Source of the DNA: Narthecium ossifragum
Taxonomy: Eukaryota > Streptophyta > Magnoliopsida > Dioscoreales > Nartheciaceae
Direction: 5' to 3'
Length of the DNA: 64,000 nt
Assembly: GCA_963920575.1 (NCBI GenBank)
Contig: OY986974.1
Location: 1 to 64,000 of the forward strand
The first letter of the stretch is position 1, and each line of letters begins with the position of its first letter. The position numbers were made by a program, and so were the translations under genes. The notes under the pieces were generated by a model, which was given only the letters and a program-made list of their open reading frames with translations, did not search any database and was not told where the DNA came from. Shown here piece by piece: positions 47,340-61,026 of this stretch.

Positions 47340-50300
47340 GATCGAGCACGTCGAATCCCCGGATCCTCAGCCTCCAAAATAGCAAGCTTTTACCTTTTTA
47401 GCCTTTTCCTTAACTTTTTAATACTAAGCCTTGCTAATTTTTTTTCTTGTTTCTCATTCATTTTTTTGCTGAATATCATCCCTGGTAGGCCTCCTCGAAG
47501 CTCTTGGCAACCGAATCGGGCACGTCGAATCCTCAGCATCCAAAATTGCAAGCATTTACCTTTTATCTTTTTTGCCTTTTCCTTCACATTTTGATACTAG
47601 GCCTGCTAATTTTTTTCCCTTTTTCTGATTCATCTTTTTGCTGAATATCATCCCAGGCAGGCCTTCGCGAAGCCCCTGGCGACCGAATCGAGCACGTCGA
47701 ATCCCCGGATCCTCAGCCTCCAAAATAGCAAGCTTTTACCTTTTACCTTTTTTGCCTTTTCCTTCACTTTTTAATACTAGGCCTTGCTAATTTTTTTTCT
47801 TATTTCTCATTAATTTTTTTGCTGAATATCATCCCAGGCAGGTCTCCTCGAAGCCCCTGGCCACGGGATCGAGCACGTCGAATCCCCGGATCCTCAGCCT
47901 CCAAAATAGCAAGCTTTTACCTTTTACCTTTTTTGCCTTTTCTATCACTTTCTAATACTAGGCCTTGCTAATGTTTTTTCTTATTTCTCATTCATTTTTT
48001 CGCTGAATATCAACCCAGGCAGGCCTCCTCGAAGCCCCTGGCCACGGGAACGAGCACGTCGAATCCCCGGATCCTCAGCATCCAAAATAGCAAGCTTTTA
48101 CCTTTTACCTTTTTTACCTTTTCTATCACTTTTTGATACTAGGCCTTGCTAATTTTTTTCCCTTTTTCTCATTCATATTTTTGCTAAATATCATCCCAGG
48201 CAGGCCTCCTCGAAGCCCCTGGCCACTGGATCGGACACGTCGAATCCCTGGATCCTCAGCCTGCAAAATAGCAAGCTTTTAGCTTTTACCTTTTTGCCTT
48301 TTCCTTCACTTTTTGATACTAGGTCTTGCTAATTTCTTTTCTTATTTCTCATTCAACTTTTTGCTGAATATCATTCCAGGCAGGCCTCCTCGAAGCCCCT
48401 GGCCACCGGATCGCACACGTCGTATCCCCGGATCCTCAGCCTCCAAAATAGCAAGCATTTACCTTTTACCTTTTTTGCCTTTTCCTTCACTTTTTAATAC
48501 TAGGCCTTGCTAATTTTTTTTCTTATTTCTCATTCATTTTTTTGCTGAATATCATTAGAGGCAGGCCTCCTCGAAGCCCCTGGCCACCGGATCGAGCACG
48601 TCGAATCCCCGGATCCTCAGCCTCCAAAATAGCAAGCTTTTACCTTTTACCTTTTTTGCCTTTTCCTTCAGTTTTTAATATTAGGCCTTGCTAATATTTT
48701 TTCTTATTTCACATTCATTTTTTTGCAGAATATCATCCCAGGTAGGCCTCCTCGAAGCTCGTGGCGACCGAATTGGGCACGTCGAATCCTCAGATCCTCA
48801 GCCTCCAAAATAGCAAGCTTTTACCTTTTACCTTTTTGCCTTTTCCTTCACTTTTTGATACTAGGCCTTGCTAATTTTTTTTCTTGTTTCTCATTCATTT
48901 TTTTGCTGAATATCATCCCAGGCAGGCCTCTTCGAAGCTCCTGGCCACCGGATCGAGCACGTCGAATCCCCGGATCCTCAGCCTCCAAAATAGCAAAATT
49001 TTACATTTTACCTTTTTTGCCTTTTCCTTCACTTTTTAATAATAGGCCTTGCTAATTTTTTTTCTTATTTCTCATTCATTTTTTTGCTGAATATCATCCC
49101 AGGCAGGCCTCCTCGAAGCCCCTGGCCACTGGATCGAGCACGTCGAATCCCCGGATCCTCAGCCTCCAAAATTGCAAGCTTTTTCCTTTTACCTTTTTTG
49201 CCTTTTCCTTCACTTTTTAATACTAGGCCTTGCTAGTTTTTTTTCTTATTTCTCATTCATTTTTTTGCTGAATATCATCCCAGGCAGGACTCCTCGAAGC
49301 TCCTGGCCACCGGGTCGAGCACGTCGAATCCCCGGATCCTCAGCCTCCAAAATAGCAAGCTATTACCTTTTACCTTTTTTGCATTTTCCTTCACTTTTTA
49401 ATACTGGGCATTGCTAATTTTTTTTCTTATTTCTCATTCATTTTTTTGCTGAATATCATCCCAGGTAGGCCTCTTCGAAGCTCTTAGCGACCGAATCGGG
49501 CACGTCAAATTCTCAGATCCTCAACCTCCAAAATAGCAAGCTTTTACCTTTTACCTTTTTTGCCTTTTCCTTCACTTTTTAATACTAGGCCTTGCTAATG
49601 TTTTTTCTTATTTCTCATTCATTTTTTTGCTGAATATCATCCCAGGCAGGCCTCCTCGAAGCCCCTGGCTACGGGATCGAGCACGTCGAATCCCCGGATC
49701 CTCAGCCTCCAAAATAGCAAGCTTTTACCTTTTACCTTTTTGCCTTTTCCTTCACTTTTTGATACTAGGCCTTGCTAATTTTTTTTCTTGTTTCTCATTC
49801 AATTTTTTGCTGAATATCATCCCAGGCAGGCCTATTCGAAGCTCCTAGCCACGGGATCGAGCACGTCGAATCCCCGGATCCTCAGCCTCCAAAATAGCAA
49901 GCTTTTACCTTTTTAGCCTTTTCCTTAACTTTTTAATACTAAGCCTTGCTAATTTTTTTTCTCGTTTCTCATTCATTTTTTTGCTGAATATCATCCCTGG
50001 TAGGCCTCCTCGAAGCTCTTGGCAACTGAATCGGGCACGTCGAATCCTCAGCATCCAAAATTGCAAGCATTTACCTTTTATCTTTTTTGCCTTTTCCTTC
50101 ACATTTTGATACTAGGCCAGCTAATTTTTTTCCCTTTTTCTCATTCATCTTTTTGCTGAATATCATCCCAGGCAGGCCTTCTCGAAGCCCCTGGCGACCG
50201 AATCGAGCACGTCGAATCCCCGGATCCTCAGCCTCCAAAATAGCAAGCTTTTACCTTTTACCTTTTTTGCCTTTTCCTTCACTTTTTAATACTAGGCCTT

Positions 50301-51350
50301 GCTAATTTTTTTTCTTATTTCTCATTAATTTTTTTGCTGAATATCATCCCAGGCAGGCCTCCTCGAAGCCCCTGGCCACGGGATCGAGCACGTCGAATCC
50401 CCGGATCCTCAGCCTCCAAAATAGCAAACTTTTACCTTTTACCTTTTTTGCCTTTTCTATCACTTTCTAATACTAGGCCTTGCTAATGTTTTTTCTTATT
50501 TCTCATTCATTTTTTCGCTGAATATCATCCCAGGCAGGCCTCCTCGAAGCCCCTGGCCACGGGATCGAGCACGTCGAATCCCCGGATCCTCAGCCTCCAA
50601 AATAGCAAGCTTTTACCTTTTACATTTTTTGCCTTTTCTATCACTTTTTGATACGAGGCCTTGCTAATTTTTTTCCCTTTTCTCATTCATATTTTTGCTA
50701 AATATCATCCCAGGCAGGCCTCCTCGAAGCCCCTGGCCACTGGATCGGACACGTCGAATCCCTGGATCCTCAGCCTGCAAAATAGCAACCTTTTACCTTT
50801 TACCTTTTTGCCTTTTCCTTCACTTTTTGATACTAGGCCTTGCTAATTTCTTTTCTTATTTCTCATTCAACTTTTTGCTGAATATCATTCCAGGCAGGCC
50901 TCCTCGAAGCCCCTGGCCACCGGATCGCACACGTCGAATCCCCGGATCCTCAGCCTCCAAAATAGCAAGCTTTTACCTTTTACCTTTTTTGCCTTTTCCT
51001 TCACTTTTTAATACTAGGCCTTGCTAATTTTTTTTCTTATTTCTCATTCATTTTTTTGCTGAATATCATTAGAGGCAGCCCTCCTCGAAGCCCCTGGCCA
51101 CCGGATCGAGCACGTCGAATCCCCGGATCCTCGGCCTCCAAAATAGCAAGCTTTTACCTTTTACCTTTTTTGCCTTTTCCTTCACTTTTTAATACTAGGC
51201 CTTGCTAATATTTTTTCTTATTTCACATTCATTTTTTTGCTGAATATCATCCCAGGTAGGCCTCCTCGAAGCTCGTGGCGACCGAATTGGGCACGTCGAA
51301 TCCTCAGATCCTCAGCCTCCAAAATAGCAAGCTTTTACCTTTTACCTTTT
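47340..51350 (+). repeat. second large duplication in the array (offset about 2,515 bp)
   Basis: The series TTTTTAGCCTTTTCCTTAAC, AATCCTCAGCATCCAAAATTG, two CTTTTCTATCACTTT monomers, a GGACACGTCGAATCCCTGG monomer and ATCATTAGAGGC spans about 47.34-48.83 kb and recurs at about 49.86-51.35 kb, offset 2,514-2,515 bp. The copies show several substitutions and small indels (for example CAGCCC versus CAGGCC after ATCATTAGAGG), so this duplication is older than the one at 38.4 kb. One extra monomer separates the matching left flanks, where the offset is about 2,335. Confidence 0.8.
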
Positions 51351-54300
51351 TTGTCTTTTCCTTCACTTTTTGATACTAGGCGTTGCTAATTTTTTTCCCT
51401 TTTTCTCATTCATCTTTTTTCTAAATATCATCCCAGGCAGGCCTCCTCGAAGCCCATGGCCACCGGATCGAGCACGTTGAATCCCCGGATCCTCAGCCTC
51501 CAAAATGGCAAGCTTTTACCTTTTACCTTTTTTGCCTTTTCCTTCACTTTTTAATACTAGGCCTTGCTAATTTTTTTTCTTATTTCTCATTCATTTTTTT
51601 GCTGAATATCATCCCAGGCAGGCCACCTCGAAGCCCCAGGCCTCCGGATCGAGCACGTCAAATCCCAGGATCCTCAGCCTCCAAAATAGCAAGCTTTTAC
51701 CTTTTACCTTTTTTGCCTTTTCCTTCACTTTTTTATACTAGGCCTTGCTAATATTTTTTCTTATTTCTCATTCATTTTTTTACTGAATATCATCCCAGGT
51801 AGGCCTCCTCGAAGCACTTGGCGACCGAATCGGGCACGTCGAATCCTCAGATCCTCAGCCTCCAAAATAGCATGCTTTTACCTTTTACCTTTTTTGTCTT
51901 TTCCTTCACTTTTTGATATTAGGCCTTGCTAATTTTTTTCCCTTTTTCTCATTCATCTTTTTGCTAAATATCATCCTAGGCAGGCCTCCTCGAAGCCCCT
52001 GGCCACCGGATCGAGCAGGTCGAATCCCCGGATCCTCAGCCTCCAAAATAGCATGCTTTTACCTTTTACCTTTATTGCCTTTTCCTTCACTTTTTAATAC
52101 TGGGCCTTGCTAATTTTTTTTCTTATTTCTCATTCATTTTTTTGCTGAATATCATCCCAGGCAGGCCTCCTCGATGCCCCTGGCTACCGGATCGAGCACG
52201 TCGAATCCCCGGATCCTCAGCCTCCAAAATAGCAAGCTTTTACCTTTTACCTTTTTTGCCTTTTCCATAACTTTTTAATACTAGGCCTTGCTAATTTTTT
52301 TTGTTATTTTTCATTCATGTTTTTGCTGAATATCATCCCAGGCAGGACTCCTCGAAGCCCCTGGCCACCGGGTCGAGCACGTCAAATCCCCGGATCCTCA
52401 GCCTCCAAAATAGCAAGCTTTTACCTGTTACCTTTTTTGCCTTTTCCTTTACTTTTTAATACTGGGCATTGCTAATTTTTTTCTTATTTGTCATTCATTT
52501 TTTTGCAGAATATCATCCCAGATAGACCTCCTCGAAGCTCTTGGCGACCGAATCGGGCACGTCAAATCCTCAGATCCTCTACCGCCAAAATAGCAAGCTT
52601 TTACTTTTTACCTTTTGCCTTTTTTGATTTTTCCTTCACTTTTTGATACTAGGCCTTGCTAATTTTTTTCCCTTTTTCTCATTCATCTTTTTGCTAAATA
52701 ACATCCCAGGCAGGCCTCCTCGAAGCTCCTGGCAACCGGATCGAGCACGTCGAATCCCCGGATCCTAAGCCTCGAAAATAGCAAACTTTTACCTTTTACC
52801 TTTTTTGCCTTTTCCTTCACTTTTTAATACTAGGCCTTGCTAATTTTTTTTCTTATTTCTCATTCATTTTTTTGCTGAATATCATCCCAAACAGGCCTCC
52901 TCAATGCCCCTGGCCACCGGATCGAGCACGTCGAATCCGCAGATCCTCAGCCTCCAAAATAGCAAGCTTTTACCTTTTACCTTTTTTGCCTTTTCCTTCA
53001 CTTTTTAATACTAGGCCTTGCTAATTTTTTTTCTTATTTCTCAAACATTTTTTTGCCGAATATCATATCAGGCAGGACTCCTCGAAGCCCATGGCCACCG
53101 GGTCGAGCACGTCGAATCCCCGGATCCTTATCCTCCAAAATAGCAAGCTTTTACCTTTTACCTTTTTTGCATTTTCCTTCACTTTTTAATACTGGGCATT
53201 GGTAATTTTTTTTCTTATTTCTCATTCATTTTTTTGCTGAATACCATCCAAGATAGGCCTCCTCGAAGCTCTTGGCGACCGAATCGGCCACGTCGAATCC
53301 TCAGATCCTCAACCTCCAAAATAGCAAACTTTTACTTTTTACCTTTTACCTTTTTTGCCTTTTCCTTCACTTTTTGATACTAGGCCTTGCAAATTTTTTT
53401 CCCTTTTTCTCATTCATCTTTTTGCTAAATATCATCCCAGGCAGGCCTCCTCGAAGCCCCTGACCACCGGATTGGACACATCGAATCCCCGGATCCTCAG
53501 CCTACAAAATAGCAAGCTTTTACCTTTTACCTTTTTGCCTTTTCCTTCACTTTTTGATACTAGACCTTGCTAATTTTTTTTCTTATTTCTCATTCATGTT
53601 TTTGCGGAATATCATCCCAGGCAGGCCTCCTCGAAGCCCCTGGCCACCGGATCGACCACGTCGAATCCCCGGGTCCTCAGCATCCAAAATAGCAAGCTTT
53701 TACCTTTTTCCTTTTTTGCCTTTTCCTTCACTTTTAATACTAGGCCTTGCTAATTTTTTTTCTTATTTCTCATTTATTTTTTTCCAAATATCATCCCATG
53801 TAGGCCTCTTCGAAGCTCTTGGCGACCGAATCGGGCACGTCGAATCCTCAGATACTCAGCCTCCAAAATAGCAAGCTTTTACCTTTTACCTTTTTTGCCT
53901 ATTCCTTCACATTTTGATACTAAGCCTTGCTAAGTTTTTTCCCTTTTTCTCATTCATTTTTTTGCTGAATATCATCCCAGGCAGACCTCCTCGAAGCCCC
54001 TGGCCACCGGATCCACCACGTCGAATCCCCGGATGCTCAGCCTCCAAAATAGCAAGCTTCTACCTTTTACCTTTTTAGCCTTTTGCTTAACTTTTAAATA
54101 CTAGACCTTGCTAATTTTTTATCTTATTTCTCATTCATTTTTTTGCTGAATATCATTTCAGGTAGGCCTCCTCGAAGCTCTTGGCGACCGAATCGGGCAC
54201 GTCGAATCTTCAGATCCTCAGCCTCCAAAATTGCAAGCTTTTACCTTTTATCTTTTTTGCCTTTTCCTTCACATTTTGATACTAGGCCTGCTAATTTTTT

Positions 54301-57300
54301 TCCCTTTTTCTCATTCATGTTTTTGCTGAGTATCATCCTCGGCAGGCCTCCTCGAAGCCCCTGCCCACCGGATCGCGCACGTCGAATCCCCGGGTGCCCA
54401 GCCTCCAAAATAGCAAGCTTTTACCTTTTACCTTTTTGGCCTTTTCCTTCACTTTTTAATACTAAGCCTTGCTAATTTTTTTTCTTATTTCTCATTCATT
54501 TTTTTGCTGAATATCATTCTAGGCAGGCCTCCTCGAAGCCCCAGGCCACCGGATCGAGCACGTCGAATCCCCGAATCCTCAGCCACCAAAGTAGCAAGCT
54601 TTTACTTTTTACCTTTTTGCCTTTCCTTCACTTTTTTATACTAGGCCTTGCTAATATTTTTTCTTATTTCTCATTCATTTTTTTACTGAATATCATCCCA
54701 GGTAGGCCTCCTCGAAGCTCTTTGGGACCGAATCGGGCACGACGAATCCTCAGATCCTTAGCCTCCAAGATAGTAAGCTTTTACCTTTTACCTTTTTTGT
54801 CTTTTCCTTCACTTTTTGATACTAGGCCTTGCTAATTTTTTTCCTTTTTTCTCATTCATCTTTTTGCTAAATATCATCCCAGGCAGGCCTCCTCGAAGCC
54901 CCTGGCCACCGGATCGAACACGTCGAATCCCCGGATCCTCAGCCTGCAAAATAGGAAGCTTTTACCTTTTAACTTTTTGCCTTTTCCTTCACTTTTTAAT
55001 ACTAGGCCTTGCTAATTTTTTTTCTTATTTCTCATTCATTTTTTTGCTGAATATCATTCCAGGCAGGCCACCTCGAAGCCCCTGACCTCCGGATCGAGCA
55101 CGTCGAATCCCCGGATCCTAAGCCTCCAAAATAGCAAGCTCTTACCTTTTACCTTTTTTGCCTTTTCCTTCACTTTTTTATACTAGGCCTTGCTAATATT
55201 TTTTCTTATTTCTCATTCATTTTTTTTCTGAATATCATCCCAGGTAGGCCTCCTCGAAGCTCTTGGCAACAGAATCGGGCACGTCGAATCCTCAGATCCT
55301 CAGCCTCCAAAATAGCAAGCTTTTACCTTTTACCTTTTTTGTCTTTTCCTTCACTTTTTGATACTAGGACTTGCTAATTTTTTTCCGTTTTTCTCATTCA
55401 TCTTTTTGCTAAATATCATCCTAGGCAGGCCTCCTCGAAGCCCCTGGCAACCGGATCGAGCACGTCGAATCCCCGGATCCTCAGCCTCCAATATAGCAAG
55501 CTTTTACCTTTTACCTTTTTTGCCTTTTCCTTCACTTTTTAATACTAGGCCTTGCTAATTTTTTTTCTCATTTCTCATTCATTTTTTTGCTGAATATCAT
55601 CCCAGGCAGGCCTCCTCGATGCCCGGGGCCACCGGATCGAGCACGTCGAATCCCCGGATCCTCAGCCTCCAAGATAGCAAGCTTTTTCCTTTTACCTTTT
55701 TTGCCTTTTCCTTCACTTTTTAATACTAGGCCTTGCTAATTTTTTTTTCTTATTTCTCATTCATTTTTTTGCTGAATATCATCCCAGGCAGGCCTCCTCG
55801 ATGCCCCTGGCCACCGGATCGAGCACGTCGAATCCCCGGATTCTCAGCCTCCAAAATAGCAAGCTTTTACCTTTTACCTTTTTTGCCTTTTCCTTCACTT
55901 TTTGATACTAGGCCTTGCTAATTTCTTTCCCTTTTTCTCATTCATCTTTTTGCTAAATATCATCCCAGGCAGGCCTCCTCGAAGCCCCTGGCCACCGGAT
56001 CGGACATGTCGAATCCCCGGATCCTCAGCCTACAAAATAGCAAGCTTTTACCTTTTACCTTTTTGTATTTTCCTTCACTTTTTAATACTAGGCCTTGCTA
56101 ATTTTTTTTCTTATTTCTCATTCATTTTTTTGCTGAATATCATAACAGGTAGGTCTCTTCGAAGCTCTTGGCGACCGAATCGGGCACGTCGAATCCTCAG
56201 ATCCTCAGCCTCCAAAATAGTAAGCTTTTACCTTTTTCCTTTTTTGCCTTTTCCTTCACATTTTGATACTAAGCCTTGCTATGTTTTTTCCCTTTTTCTA
56301 ATTCATTTTTTTGCTGAATGTCATCCCAGGCAGACCTCCTCGAAGCCCCTGGCCACAGGATCCACCACGTCGAATCCCCGGATCCTCAGCCTCCAAAATA
56401 GCAAGCTTTTACCTTTTGCCTTTTCCTTCACTTTTTAATACTAGGCCTTGCTAATGTTTTTTCTTATTTCTCATTCATTTTTTTGCTGAATATCATCCCA
56501 GGCAGGCCTGCTCGAAGCCCCTGGCCACGGGATCTAGCACGTCGAATCCCCGGATCCTTAGCCTCCAAAATAGCAAGCTTTTACCTTTTACCTTTTTAGC
56601 CTTTTCCTTCACATTTTGATACTAAGCCTTGCTAATTTTTTTCCCTTTTTCTCATTCATCTTTTTGCTGAATATCATCCCAGGCAGACCTCCTCGAAGCC
56701 CCTGGCCACCGGATCGACCACGTCGAATCCCTGGATCCTCAGCCTCCAAAATAGCAATCTTTTACCTTTTACCTTTTTTGCCTTTTCCTTCACTTTTTAA
56801 TACTAGGCCTTGCTAATGTTTTTTCTTATTTCTCATTCATTTTTTTGCTGAATATCATCCCAGGCAGGCCTCCTCGAAGCCCCTGGCCACGGGATCGAGC
56901 ACGTCGAATCCCCGGATCCTCAGCCTCCAAAATAGCAAGCTTCTACCTTTTACCTTTTTACCCTTTTCCTTAACTTTTTAATACTAGGCCTTCCTAATTT
57001 TTTTTCTTATTTCTCATTCATTTTTTTACTGAATATCATTCCAGGTAGGCCTCCTCGAAGCTCTTGGCGACTGAATCGGGCACGTCGAATCCTCAGATTC
57101 TCAGCCTCCAAAATTGCAATCTTTTACCTTTTATCTTTTTTGCCTTTTCCTTTACATTTTGATACTAGGCCTGCTAATTTTTTTCCCTTTTTCTCATTCA
57201 TCTTTTTGCTGAGTATCATGCTCGGCAGGCCTCCTCGAAGCCCCTGCCCACCGGACCGCGCACGTCGAATCCCCTGATGCTCAGCCTCCAAAATAGCAAG

Positions 57301-59267
57301 CTTTTACCTTTTACCTTTTTTGCCTTTTCCTTCACTTTTTAATACTATGCCTTGCTAATTTTTTTTCTTATTTCTCATTCATTTTTTTGCTGAATATCAT
57401 TCGAGGCAGGCCTCCTCGAAGCCCCTGGCCACCGGATCGAGCACGTCGAATCCCCGGATCCTCAGCCTCCAAAAAAGCAAGCTTTTACCTTTTACCTTTT
57501 TTGCATTTTCCTTCACTTTTTAATACTAGGTCTTGCTAATATTTTTTCTTATTTCTCATTCATTTTTTTACTGAATATCATCCCAGGTAGGCCTCCTCGA
57601 AGCTCTTGGTGACCGAATCGGGCATGTCGAATCTTCAGATCCTCAGCCTCCAAAATAGCAAGCTTTTACCTTTTACCTTTTTTGTCTTTTCCTTCACTTT
57701 TTGATACTAGGCCTTGCTAATTTTTTTCCCTTTTTCTCATTCATCTTTTTGCTAAATATCATCCCAGGCAGGCCTCCTCGAAGCCCCTGGCCACCGGATC
57801 GGACACGTCGAATCCCCGGATCCTCAGCCTGCAAAATAGGAAGCTTTTACCTTTTACCTTTTTGCCTTTTCCTTCTTTTTTTGATACTAGGCCTTGCTAA
57901 TTTTTTTTCTAATTTCTCATTCATCTTTTTACTGAATATCATTCCAGGCAGGCCTCCTCGAAGCCCCTAGCCACCGGATTGAGCACGTCGAATCCCCGGG
58001 TCCTCAGCCTCCAAAATAGCAAGCTTTTACCTTTTACCTTTTTTGCCTTTTCCTTCACTTTTTAATACTAGGTCTTCCTAATATTTTTTCTTATTTCTCA
58101 TTCATTTTTTTACTGAATATCATCCCAGGTAGGCCTCCTCGAAGCTCTTGGTGACCGAATCGTGCATGTCGAATCTTCAGATCCTCAGTCTCCAAAATAG
58201 CAAGCTTTTACCTTTTACCTTTTTTGCCTTTTCCTTCACTTTTTAATACTAGGCCTTGCTAATTTTTTTACTTATTTCTCATTCATTTTTTTGCTGAATA
58301 TCATCCCAGGTATGCCTCCTCGAATCTCTTGGCGACCGAATCGGGCACGTCGAATCCTCAGATGCTCAGCCTCCAAAATAGCTTTTACCTTTTTTGCCTT
58401 TTACATCACTTTTTGATACTAGGCCTTGCTAATTTTTTTCCCTTTTTCTCATTCATCTTTTTGCTACATATCATCCCAGGCAGGCCTCCTCGAAGCCCCT
58501 GGCCACCGGATCGGACACATCGAATCCCCGGATCCTCAGCCTACAAAATAGCAAGCTTTTACCTTTTACCTTTTTGCCTTTTCTTTCACTTTTTGATACT
58601 AGGCCTTGCTAATTTTTTTTCTTGTTTCTCATTCATTTTTTTGCTGAATATCATCCCAGGCAGGCCTCTTCGAAGCTCCTTGCCACCGGATCGAGCACGT
58701 CGAATCCCCGGATCCTCAGCCTCCAAAATAGCAAACTTTTACCTTTTACCTTTTTTGCCTTTTCCTTCACTTTTTAATACTATGCCTTGCAAAATTTTTT
58801 TCTTATTTTTCATTCATTTTTTTGCTGAATAACATTCCAGGCAGGCCTCCTCGAAGCCCCTGGCCACCGGATCGAGCACGTCGAATCCCCGGATCCTCAG
58901 CCTCCAAAATAGCAAGGTTTTACCTTTTACCTTTTTTGCCTTTTCCTTCACTTTTTAATACTAGGCCTTGCTAATTTTTTTTCTTATTTCTCTTTCATTT
59001 TTTTGCTGAATATCATTCCAGGCAGGCCTCCTCGAAGCCCCTGGCCACCGGATCGAGCACGTCGAATCCCCGGATCCTCAGCCTCCAAAATAGCAAGCTT
59101 TTACCTTTTACCTTTTTTGCCTTTTCCTTCACTTTTTAATACTAGGCCTTGCTAATATTTTTTCTTATTTCTCGTTCATTTTTTTACTGAATATCATCCC
59201 AGGTAGGCCTCCTCGAAGCTCTTGCCGACCGAATCGGGCACGTCGAATCCTCAGATGCTCAGCCTCC

Positions 59268-59274
59268 AAAATAT
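59268..59274 (+). other. internally deleted monomer (about 93 bp lost)
   Basis: GCCTCCAAAATA is joined to TCATCCCAGGC; AATA is present at both parental positions (CCAAAATAGC and TGAATATC). The landmark spacing is about 269 bp instead of 362. Confidence 0.8.
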
Positions 59275-59397
59275 CATCCCAGGCAGGCCTCCTCGAAGCC
59301 CCTGGCCACCGGATCGGACACGTCGAATCCCTGGATCCTCAGCCTACAAAATAGCAAGCTTTTACCTTTTACCTTTTTGTCTTTTCCTTCACTTTTT

Positions 59398-61026
59398 GAT
59401 ACTAGGCCTTGCTAATTTTTTTCCCTTTTTCTCATTCATCTTTTTGCTAAATATCATCCCAGGCAAGCCTCCTCGAAGCCCATGGCCACCGGATCGAGCA
59501 CGTGGAATCCCCGGATCCTCAGCCTCCAAAATAGCACGCTTTTACCTTTTAACTTTTTTACCTTTTCCTTCACTTTTTAATACTAGGCCTTGCTAATTTT
59601 TTTTCTTATTTCTCATTCATTTTTTTGCTGAATATCATTCCAGGCAGGCCACTTCGAAGCTCCTGGCCTACGGATCGAGCACGTCGAATCCCCGGATCCT
59701 CAGCCTCCAAAATAGCAAGCTTTTACCTTTTACCTTTTTTGCCTTTTCCTTCACTTTTTTATACTAGGCCTTGCTAATATTTTTTCTTATTTCTCATTCA
59801 TTTTTTTACTGAATATCATCCCAGGTAGGCCTCCTCGAAGCTCTTGGCGACCGAATCGGGCACGTCGAATCCTCAGATCCTCAGCCTCCAAAATAGCAAG
59901 CTTTTACCTTTTACCTTTTTTGTCTTTTCCTTCACTTTATGATACTAGGCCTTGCTAATTTTTTTCCCTTTTTCTCATTCATCTTTTTGCTAAATATCAT
60001 CCCAGGCAGGCCTCCTCGAAGCCCCTGGCCACCGGATTGAGCACGTCGAATCCCCGGATCCTCAGCCTCCAAAATAGCAAGCTTTTACCTTTTACCTTTT
60101 TTGCCTTTTCCTTCACTTTTTAATACTAGGCCTTGCTAATTTTTTTTCTTATTTCTCATTCATTTTTTTGCTGAATATCATTCCAGGCAGGCCACTTCGA
60201 AGCCCCTGGCCTACGGATCGAGCACGTCGAATCCCCGTATCCTCAGCCTCCAAAATAGCAAGCTTTTACCTTTTACCTTTTTTGCCTTTTCCTTCACTTT
60301 TTTATACTAGGCCTTGCTAATATTTTTTCTTATTTCTCATTCATTTTTTTACTGAATATCATCCCAGGTAGGCCTCCTCGAAGCTCTTGGCGACCGAATC
60401 GGGCACGTCGAATCCTCAGATCCTCAGCCTCCAAAATAGCAAGCTTTTACCTTTTACCTTTTTTGTCTTTTCCTTCACTTTATGATACTAGGCCTTGCTA
60501 ATTTTTTTCCCTTTTTCACATTCATCTTTTTGCTAAATATCATCCCAGGCAGGCCTCCTCGAAGCCCCTGGCCACCGGATTGAGCACGTCGAATCCCCGG
60601 ATCCTCAGCCTCCAAAATAGCAAGCTTTTACCTTTTACCTTTTTTGCCTTTTCCTTCACTTTTTAATACTAGGCCTTGCTAATTTTTTTTCTTATTTCTC
60701 ATTCATTTTTTTGCTGAATATCATTCCAGGCAGGCCACTTCGAAGCCCCTGGCCTACGGATCGAGCACGTCGAATCCCCGTATCCTCAGCCTCCAAAATA
60801 GCAAGCTTTTACCTTTTACCTTTTTTGCCTTTTCCTTCACTTTTTTATACTAGGCCTTGCTAATATTTTTTCTTATTTCTCATTCATTTTTTTACTGAAT
60901 ATCATCCCAGGTAGGCCTCCTCGAAGCTCTTGGCGACCGAATCGGGCACGTCGAATCCTCAGATCCTCAGCCTCCAAAATAGCAAGCTTTTACCTTTTGC
61001 CCTTTTTGCTTTTTCCTTCACTTTTT
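59398..61026 (+). repeat. 3-monomer higher-order repeat, three 543 bp units
   Basis: Units start at GATACTAGGCC landmarks 59398, 59941 and 60484, ending at 61026, each exactly 543 bp. Order within a unit: A type (CCCTTTTTCTC or CACATTC), B type with CAGGCCACTTCGAAGC and GGCCTACGGATCG, then C type with CTAATATTTTTTC and CTCTTGGCGACC. The second and third units are almost identical; the first is more diverged. TTCACTTTATGATAC marks the second and third. Confidence 0.88.
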
